IMG/VR virus record: IMGVR_UViG_3300032360_000011
Location: 1-52,041 of that record
Source of the DNA: a virus
DNA: 52,041 bases
Strand: one strand, 5' to 3'
The notes beneath the pieces were generated by a model. It did not search any database. It had not been told where the DNA came from and saw only the letters and a list, made by a program, of their open reading frames with translations. Made by a program: the position numbers and the translations under genes. How positions within the stretch are numbered: position 1 is the stretch's first letter; every line of letters starts with the position of its first letter. Shown piece after piece: positions 43,219 to 51,600 of the stretch.

Positions 43219-45282
43219 TTAGACAGTGGCGGCAGCCCGTGCTTCGGCATCAAGAATAGCGTTCTCCTCTGCCTCCAAGGCTTGTATCTTATCAAGAATC
43301 CGTTCCGGTGTCAGTCCCTGATTTTCCAACTCGTCCATGAGCGTGTCGAAACCGCCACCCGCTGCCAAATGTGCATGCAGCGTTTCCATAAACCGCAACG
43401 GCTCTCGCCACGCTGACTGAGCATGTTGCATCGTGTCAAAATCTCTATTTGTAGTCATAGCAAACAATTCTGCAAATAACTCATCCGGGGTGATAAATCC
43501 ATACATGGACGGCATCAACCTCTCGATCAACGGAGCCACCTCCTCCATCGTCTCTATCCCGTGAGCCTCCGATGAAAGAAGCATCGCCATAACAACATCC
43601 TCTTGCACCTCGTCGGGAGCAATCTCACGTCTAAGAACTTTGAGAGCCAACTGTGGATCGAACATCTTCTCCCTTCCCACCAATTTGTATGCCCGATAAC
43701 GCATCAAATACCACATGGCCCTCCACAGGTGCCCCAGCCGCTCATCCTCATGCTGCATGGCCCCGTCCACATGATGACCAAATTCGTGGCGAATCGTGCT
43801 GTCGATCCCATCAGCGATGTTGTACCACCCAAGAGTTATTTTCCCAAACAATGCTTGCCTCGTGAAAGCCCGTAAGGAAATCTCCCCCACACCAACTGCT
43901 CGACCAGCCATTCCCGCCATTATGTTTCGCCCAGTTGTCGTCGGCCCCGCACGACCGCCCATTACCATCCCATCAACCAACGCAAAGTTCTTTCTACCTG
44001 CTGCCGCTACAGCATTTCGCATCTTCTCTTCGTCGTACACCTCTGCCAAAAGAATCTCAAACTCCCGATCTATCACATCTGGAATATCCCCCATCCCATT
44101 TTCGTGATCAAACAATATCTCCGACACAATGCCAGTCCGGGCGTTCCGCCGAGCAACCTGAGTTGCACCAGCCCAGACACCTGCATCCTCATAGGTAGCA
44201 AACCATCTTTCTACCGCTTCCGCAAAAATGTCATCATCCCCAGTGCCCTGCTCACGCATCGACAGAGCGAATTGCCTACGCGCCTCCTGCCGCTCCGGCG
44301 AATCTCCAAGAAAACGAGAAAATATTCCCTCGAACCCCTCCCCCAGATGTTCCGCAATCTCTCTCCGCCGCACCGGAGAAATCATCGGCCGCGTCCTTCG
44401 CAACTCCTCAAGATCACGCCTCACATGATCCCTCTTCACCATCTCATTTTCCCAATTCACGTCCTGTTGTATTACCGGCCGCTCCCCACCCGACCGTTCC
44501 CCCGTCGGCTTCAACCCCGGCGGACGCCGCCGCGTCCCATGCGGAATATCAAACGACGTGCCCGCCGGACGCTGCCAAATCGTTCCCTCCTGAAGAACCC
44601 CGTCACCATCACCATCGACAGCATCATGGTTGTAAGGAACCACCTTCGGCACACGACGAAACCCTCGACCGATGCCACCCAACAAACGGCCAACGCGACG
44701 CCGACGACGACCTAACCCCTTGCCCGACACCAACCCGCCACCCGGAATTGTCTCAATCCCCAACGGGCCACGCTCAATCAACGTCTGCCACTCACCCCGC
44801 TGCGGCTTCGAAAGCACCCGCCGACGACGACGCTTCGCCATCGTGGGCGTATCAATCATCATCCGACGAAACCCAGCCGACCCCTTGATCGAATTGTATT
44901 CCTCTGCCGTCGCACACGGCCCCCACATGCCATCCGGCGTTCGATGCGCCCCCTCGCAACCCAACCGTGCCGCCCGTTCCTCCGCATCCACAAACGTCCG
45001 GAACTTGTTTTCACCATCATGGTCACGGGCCTTCTCGTGAACCCCGACACGTTCCCGCTTCGACTCGCAACCCTCACAGCAGGCAGACTTCTTCTTCTGA
45101 CGTTTCTGCCAGTTGCGGTAGCCCTTGGCTCCCCGACGAATGAGCACCATGAGGGCTTCTTGAGATTCGCATGGCCCCCATGCGTCGCCCTGCTTGTGGC
45201 TGCCTTGGCAGCCGAGCATGCGCGACAGTTTCTCTGCCGCGTCCTGTGTCGCTACAGTTTCGCCCTCAATTGGATCAGCCAT
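43219..45282 (-). CDS. large virion-type protein with HExxH metalloprotease domain
   Basis: 687 aa from the ATG at 45282 (MADPIEGETVATQDAAEK); longer frames overlap the gene before. Two copies of a Cys/His unit lie at residues 24-38 and 108-123 (GCQGSHKQGDAWGPC and GCEGAHRTPDGMWGPC), with Cys68, Cys69 and Cys72 between. Arg-rich clusters and the module shared with the ADP-ribosyltransferase protein (residues 211-256) follow. The C-terminal half is a zincin: STIRHEFGHHVDGAMQH has His499, Glu500 and His503, then Gly507, and the later TPDELFAELFAMT (Glu605) is a likely third ligand. It may be an injected protease or the maturation protease of the head. The three Cys-rich pieces may bind zinc. 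Confidence 0.8.
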   Translation of the reverse strand: MADPIEGETVATQDAAEKLSRMLGCQGSHKQGDAWGPCESQEALMVLIRRGAKGYRNWQKRQKKKSACCEGCESKRERVGVHEKARDHDGENKFRTFVDAEERAARLGCEGAHRTPDGMWGPCATAEEYNSIKGSAGFRRMMIDTPTMAKRRRRRVLSKPQRGEWQTLIERGPLGIETIPGGGLVSGKGLGRRRRRVGRLLGGIGRGFRRVPKVVPYNHDAVDGDGDGVLQEGTIWQRPAGTSFDIPHGTRRRPPGLKPTGERSGGERPVIQQDVNWENEMVKRDHVRRDLEELRRTRPMISPVRRREIAEHLGEGFEGIFSRFLGDSPERQEARRQFALSMREQGTGDDDIFAEAVERWFATYEDAGVWAGATQVARRNARTGIVSEILFDHENGMGDIPDVIDREFEILLAEVYDEEKMRNAVAAAGRKNFALVDGMVMGGRAGPTTTGRNIMAGMAGRAVGVGEISLRAFTRQALFGKITLGWYNIADGIDSTIRHEFGHHVDGAMQHEDERLGHLWRAMWYLMRYRAYKLVGREKMFDPQLALKVLRREIAPDEVQEDVVMAMLLSSEAHGIETMEEVAPLIERLMPSMYGFITPDELFAELFAMTTNRDFDTMQHAQSAWREPLRFMETLHAHLAAGGGFDTLMDELENQGLTPERILDKIQALEAEENAILDAEARAAATV
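44515..44652 (-). other. shared DxDxDG module, copy in the metalloprotease protein
   Basis: Encodes residues 211-256: VPKVVPYNHDAVDGDGDG, VLQEGTIWQRPAG, TSFDIPHGTRRRPPG. The DGDGDGVLQE loop keeps all positions of a calcium-binding loop. About 35 of 46 residues are the same as in the copy at 42735-42872 by eye. The parts on both sides are unrelated apart from the arginine-rich run before it. Confidence 0.85.
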
Positions 45283-45289
45283 GTGTCCA

Positions 45290-45595
45290 TTAGCCGCCGA
45301 CAGACAGGGGAGCCGTAATGGAGTGTTCCAGTTCCCGAGCGTCGTGAAGGGCATCCCTGTACTGAATCCCCTCATCCTCTTCAATAATCAATGCAGCAGT
45401 ATGAGGGTTACGAATAAGGCTTTCAAACGGAGTTTCTTGCTTGAGGTGATACTTCCACATCGAATTTTCATCAGCAAAGTAGTCCCTCCACTCAGTAAGC
45501 GAATCAGATGAGGCAGCATGCACCGTCAAAACATCGTTATCGCATACGAAAGTGGCATCATCGCCCAACTTCCGAATATGGTTCAAATATTTCAT
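45290..45595 (-). CDS. small acidic protein before the metalloprotease gene
   Basis: 101 aa, starting MKYLNHIRKLGDDATFVCDN, with a strong GAGGAGA site. It is acidic, with WRDYFADENSMWKYHL and an IIEEDEGIQYRDALHDAREL helix. No membrane span or signal peptide. It sits ten bases after the kinase-domain gene and seven before the metalloprotease gene. It could be an assembly helper of either; no family recognised. Confidence 0.7.
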   Translation of the reverse strand: MKYLNHIRKLGDDATFVCDNDVLTVHAASSDSLTEWRDYFADENSMWKYHLKQETPFESLIRNPHTAALIIEEDEGIQYRDALHDARELEHSITAPLSVGG

Positions 45596-45605
45596 ATCAG
45601 TCTCC

Positions 45606-48600
45606 TCAGCCCAACATTGTCGTGATTATCGCATCAATGTCAAGGTTCCCCATTTTGGCACGATGCTTCTTCCACTTATCCTTCATCTTGGCCTTCAACG
45701 AGTCGCTGTACTTGTCCGCATAGACTCCCCCCTCTGCCATACGATTCACCGCCGCCTCATCGGCCATAAACAGATTCCATTGTGTCAACATGTGCCGAAT
45801 CTGCTGTTCAAGCACCTGCCGAACCTTCGGGTCATCCCGCGCCGCCTGCCTGAGATCGTCGAGAAGGTGGCTATCCATCCCGAACCCGTACCCCGTCGGG
45901 TCTGTTGTCACGTTTGAGGCGACCACGTTCGGGTGGAAGAAGCCCCACGCCAAATCCAAAGGAACCGCCGCGATTCTGCCATCAGGATGAACTGCCAAAT
46001 ATCCGTTTCCTCCATGACGATCAGAAACGGACATCAACCAGTTAGGTATGAAGTTGTGTAGACGAGAAACCAAGTTCTGCTCGCTTGTCGGGTTGATCAT
46101 ATTCCCGCGGCTAAACCTCGACTGCTGATCAAACTCTCCGTTTGGATCAACAAGCGCATTGAGGGCATGCTCCATCACTACTGCACGTCCTCGGCCGCCA
46201 CGGCGCAGATCCATCTCCCCATCGGTACGGGTCGGAGTCAGCGGAACACCCAAGATATGCGCGATCTCTGCGCCATACATCTCCCCAAGATTGTCTACTT
46301 GCGCACCACTCTCATAACCCCTCGAAGTATGACCCTTGATAACCAAACCCTTGTTCGACAACGACCCGTCCTCATTGTATTGGACGAGAACCCTCACAGT
46401 ACCAATCGCACCACCGTCTGCCGACACAATCTTGAAACGCTTCAGCGGCGGCCCCGCATAACCCTTGGGATGAGAGTTGACCAACAGCGCGCTAACAAGA
46501 TACTCATCAGGAACATCCCGCGTGTCACCGCCTGCCCGAATGTACCTGTCCGCATCCAACTGGGTCTTCATCCCCATATTGCCAATCGCAACAGCCTCTA
46601 GATGAATCCTGCCTTCACTATCCTTTCTTCCGGGGATGCCCAAACCCGGTATACGATCAGCAACCGGCTGCCCACCCACCGCTTCCGTCAAGCGCGGACC
46701 CTCTGCCGCCTTCGGATGCTTCAAATCTCCCAACGGTGCCATCTCGCGAGCAACCTGCAATTCGGTCAGCATGTCATTGAGTTCTTGACGCAACTTCTTG
46801 CGGGCCGCCTTGAGGATCGGATCGTGGTTGGCCCCCTCCGCCTCGTCTACTGCTTTATGCAGTTTCCTGATCTCCTTCAGCAGCGGATCAAGTTCGTTGT
46901 CTGGAACGTCCCCTGCATCTAGGGCCGCTCGAATAGCATCGTGGCGGTCCCGAGCCGGGGGCAGCACCCTTCTAGCCTCAGCAATTTCTGCCCGATTCTT
47001 GACCTTGTCGCGCATAACTCCTGTCCGCAATTTCAAATCACGGACACTCCGCTTCAACGTTCCATCTTCTATGTCCGGAAGGTTTTTTATTTCCTTGTAC
47101 AAATCAACAATTTCCTTATCGACCGCCTCGTCAACAGCCGCCACATCGTCCAAATCCATGGCTTCCAACTCCGCAATCCGATCCGCCTTTGCGGCAACGG
47201 CACGAACCTTCTTTATGTCTTCTCGCTGATCCACCTTATCTTGCAGACGCCGGAGCCTTCGCCTCAATTCCCTGCGCTGTTCGTTCAACTCTTTAGCGGC
47301 ATCGACGCCCACGACGACCTCCTGCAAATCATTGACCTTGTCCAACAAGTCTGCAATCTCCTTATCGACTGCATCACCCGGCTCGTCGTTGTTCTCAAGA
47401 ATCTGTTCCAACTCCCCAATCCGGTCCCCCTTACCGTCAATAAACTCACGATTCTCCCGAATATTCTGCCGCTGCGAAACCTCCCTCCTCATCCTCTTTA
47501 CTTCTTTGTGCTCCTCGTTCATCCGGTCACGCACGCCCGCCCAGTCGCCGGGAATCTCGCCCCGATCTTGCATCACCCGCCTGAAGTCAAGACCAGTATG
47601 GTCGGCTTCGATCTCATCATCAATCGCCTTCAAATCCTCCAGCAACTTGGCATCATCCGGATCATCTGCCACCCGAGCAATCAACCCCTCACGCAACGCA
47701 TCCATCCTGCCCAAGAACGCCTTCGCCTTCACAAACCTCTCCCGCATCATCCGATCGTTATCGATCCTCTTCACCTCCGCCGCCTTCGCCTCCTCTTCCC
47801 GAAGAATCTTCTCCGCCTGCAACTTCTTCATGGCGTTCTTGGTACGCGTCCGAACACTGTTCAACCGTTTCCGGTCTCTGTCCGACAAGTTGGCACGATT
47901 CGGCCAATGCTTTTCGATTTCAGCCAAGGCACGGTTCAGGTTGGCTTCGTGCCCATGGATCATGTCGGGTTCAATGTCGCCGCCATCCCATCGAGACTTC
48001 ATTCCCCGGTTGACTTGCCTCACCAAGCCATCCACCCCGACATACAAGCCCTCCAAGGTCGCGTTATTCCAATCGAACTGCACCACCCCGTTCTGGTACA
48101 ACAACTCCCCATTCGCGTCCCGTAACCAAGTAGCCCCACCAGTCACATCTGCCTTTGACTGAGACTCAAGATGCAATCGAGCCTCGATTGTGTCCCTAAT
48201 GCGACGTACATCGCCAACCCTGAACTCGGCATCATTTAGGTGGATCTTCTCATAAAACCTCAGCAACCTGTCCGCACGCGCCAAGAACTCAACACCCTGT
48301 TCAACATCCAACTCCAAGCCCCTTACACCAAACTTGTTCCCCACTTCATCGCGGCCTTCATCGTTGAGTTTGAATCCGGCTGCTGCGGCAAGTTGCTTGA
48401 GAAGGTCGTCGACCTGTTTCCCAGCCCTCTTTCTGGCCTCGTCCCCCCATTTGTCCGCATCGGCATCAACGATTGCGTCGGCGTTACCCACCCCAATCCT
48501 CTTCTTTCGATCTTGGGGATCGAGATCAAACCACCCGGCATCACGCAATCCACGCATCTTGTGATACGCATCATCGATCCGCACACGGTGTTCGTCCTCG

Positions 48601-51600
48601 ACGCCACGCACACGACCAACACCGCCGGTAAAGCGACGCATCGCCTCCAAGGCCCGATCAACATCGGCCCTCTCGACATTCAACATTGCCCGATCTGTAT
48701 TGTAGTAACCGCCGCCGAGTTGCAACTGGGCGACCATGAAACTAAGTCGCCGCCAGTTTCTCCCATGCTCCGCAGGCCCAAGGTCTTCATGCCTCTCTAG
48801 GCGCATTATGTTCTCTATGTACTTCGCCCGAACCTGCAAGTCGTAATACTTTTCATTATCCTTCTTATCCAACTTGCGTTTCTGAATAATCCTGTCCAAC
48901 TCATTCTGGTGATCTATCAAATCTTGGATACTAGGAACGTCATCGCCCTTGCCAAGAACCCGTCCAATCGCCTCAAACAACGTGTCATAAATGGCATCGT
49001 CGCCCCCGGTGCCGCCATCTAGTTCGGCTTCGATCTCCGCAATCTCCGCCACGCCAGCATCCACATCAGCAGCCGCCACATCCAACTTGGCTATTTCGTT
49101 GTCGATCTCCTCCCTCTGGCCGTTCACCAGACGCATCTGCCGTACAAGTTTGTCCATGTCCGCGGCGTCGACATCACGCCGATCATGGCGACCAATCAGC
49201 GCATCCTCCATTTGCAACAAACGCTCAGCCAAAGCGTTCAACTCATCACGGCCAATCCCCCCTGCGCGAACTGGAGCGTCGCCCTTTGCACGCCCAAGAG
49301 CACTGGTCGCCTCATCCAAAGCGTTCTGTATCCGCAAATCACGCCTCTTCTTGTCCTCTATGTCCCCGACCTCTATCCCGTCCGCCAAAATGGCTGCCCG
49401 ATCCCGCAACATCTTCAATCGACGCCTACGTCGCAACGCAACCTGAGGGTGCTCACCTTGCTGACGCGCACGATCACCCTCAGCCACCAAATCTTCAATA
49501 TCATCAAGAACCGCCTGATAAGCCATCCCCCGCGGATCAACACCACCAAAGCGAATCATCGCTTCGTCAGGCACCTCCTCAGGCAACAACCCCGGATCAG
49601 TCCTAACCCGGCTGGCATCAAGTGGGAATCCGGCGTCACGACCAACATCCATCCCGACATGATCCTCTTCACCGGGTGCCCACATGCCCCCCCGATCGCG
49701 CCCGTCATTGTCGAGACGAGACTGCAACAACAACGCCAAGTTGCGACCCTGCTCCCCGTCAGCGTCATCATCCGCAACGTCACTCAGGCTGCGCGCCAGC
49801 AACGCCGCACGCCGCTTCGTACCCTCGTCCCAATCATCAAGATCATTCAACAACTCACGAGCAACACCCCTGTCATAACGCAACGCCTCAGTACGACCAC
49901 GAGGGCCAAGAGGTTCATCGAAGTCGAATCGCGCCTGCACAATCGCGATCAGATCCCGCGTCGCCTGCACCTGATCCCTCTGTCGCAAAAGTGTGTCCCG
50001 ATCCTCTCCTCCGGGTGCAGCAATCCGATGCAACAACGCATCGTGAAGGTTCACCAAACGCTCATCCGCATCATCCAACTGCCCCATCGTGACATCGGGT
50101 CGACCCATAGCAGCATTCGCCTCACGAATAGCGTCCGATACCCGCAGTTCCTGTATCTCACGATGCCCCACTATGCCGGGATCTTCAAAAATGACTTTCC
50201 GATCCCGCAACATCTTCAATCGACGCTGCTGCTGCCGGTTGATGGGTCGTCCGGCAGCAACGTCAGCATCAACGGCGTTCTGCAAGTCTTCCATTTCGTC
50301 CAAGAGCGCGTCGAAACCCATCTGCCGCGGATCAGGACCGCCGCCCCACACCTCACGAGCAGCCCGCTCAGCCTCACCACCAATACCCTCCTCAGCCTCG
50401 ACCCGCTCCACCATCTCACGATCACCCCGGCCACGCACCAACTCAATGGCCGCCCCCAACTCATCCACAGCCCCACGGTAACGCTCACGCCAATCCGGAT
50501 CATTCAAACGTGGGTCACGAGTTTCCGCATCCCCCATCGCCTGCAAGTCGGCATGCACCTGAATGGCCTCACGCAACGCTTCCTCCTCCAACCCCTCCCA
50601 ATTCTGTACGGCGATCCGATCAGCAATATCGTGAATCTCCTGAATCGCCGCCTCCGCCGAATCCGGCTCACCAGCAACCTCCGGACCACCATGGCGTCGC
50701 TCAATCTCGACATTGAGTTGGTTGAACCGATCCTCCATGTTCGCATCCAACCACTCAGAACGACCATCGTTGTAGTCCTTGTAAATGCGGCGACGAAGCA
50801 TAAACAACATGTCGTCCATCAAGAATTCCGCACCGAGATCCAGTTCTACGTTGCCATCAATGTCCACCAAGTTGTCATCCGCCAGATGCGCCAATATCTG
50901 GCGCTCTACCGCACGCCGATCAACAGGAACCTCATCAAACATCCCCAAGGGCGGCCGATCTGGGTCAGAACCACGACGGTTCTTCTCGGCGTTATTCAGC
51001 CAAGCAATCAACTCGACATACTCCCACTCACGGACCTGCTCGCCGAAACCACGCCCATCATCCAATTGGCGAATCGCCGGAGCGTCCGCATCCCGCCGCG
51101 CCTCCCGCTGCGCATCCCCGATCCCCAAAACACTCGGCTGCTCCCCACGCAGTATCGCATTCACCAAATCGCCACGGACGTTCCGGTTACCTTCATCATC
51201 GAAATACCGGCCAAACCGCTGCTCATGGACTTGGCGCTCCACCTCTGCATCGCGCCCCCCGCCCGGATCGTAATCTTCGTCACGCCAAAATGCCCGACGT
51301 GGCAAACCGTGACGCGGGAACCGATTCTGCACATTTCGCAACGACCGAGCGTCCGGCAAACTCCCATCAATGTCCGCCTCAAAGAACTCCGCTTCATCAG
51401 GGAAATTGGCCTCAACAACCGCCAACCTCTGTTCCAAAACACCCACCGCTTCGTCAAACCGTCTACGCCACTCCGGATCGTTCAAACGCGGGTCCTGCGT
51501 CAACTCGTCAGCATTGAGCCGCAACGCCAACGCAGTCGCCCTTGCCTCATCAATAAGCGCCCGCCGCTCCTCGCCCACGATCTCCCCAGCCAACACCCGA

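Noticed and set aside
45606-46700. Kinase-like domain as a HipBA toxin-antitoxin pair
   Set aside because: No HipB-type HTH partner is next to it and the domain is the tail of a giant helical protein in a head operon.
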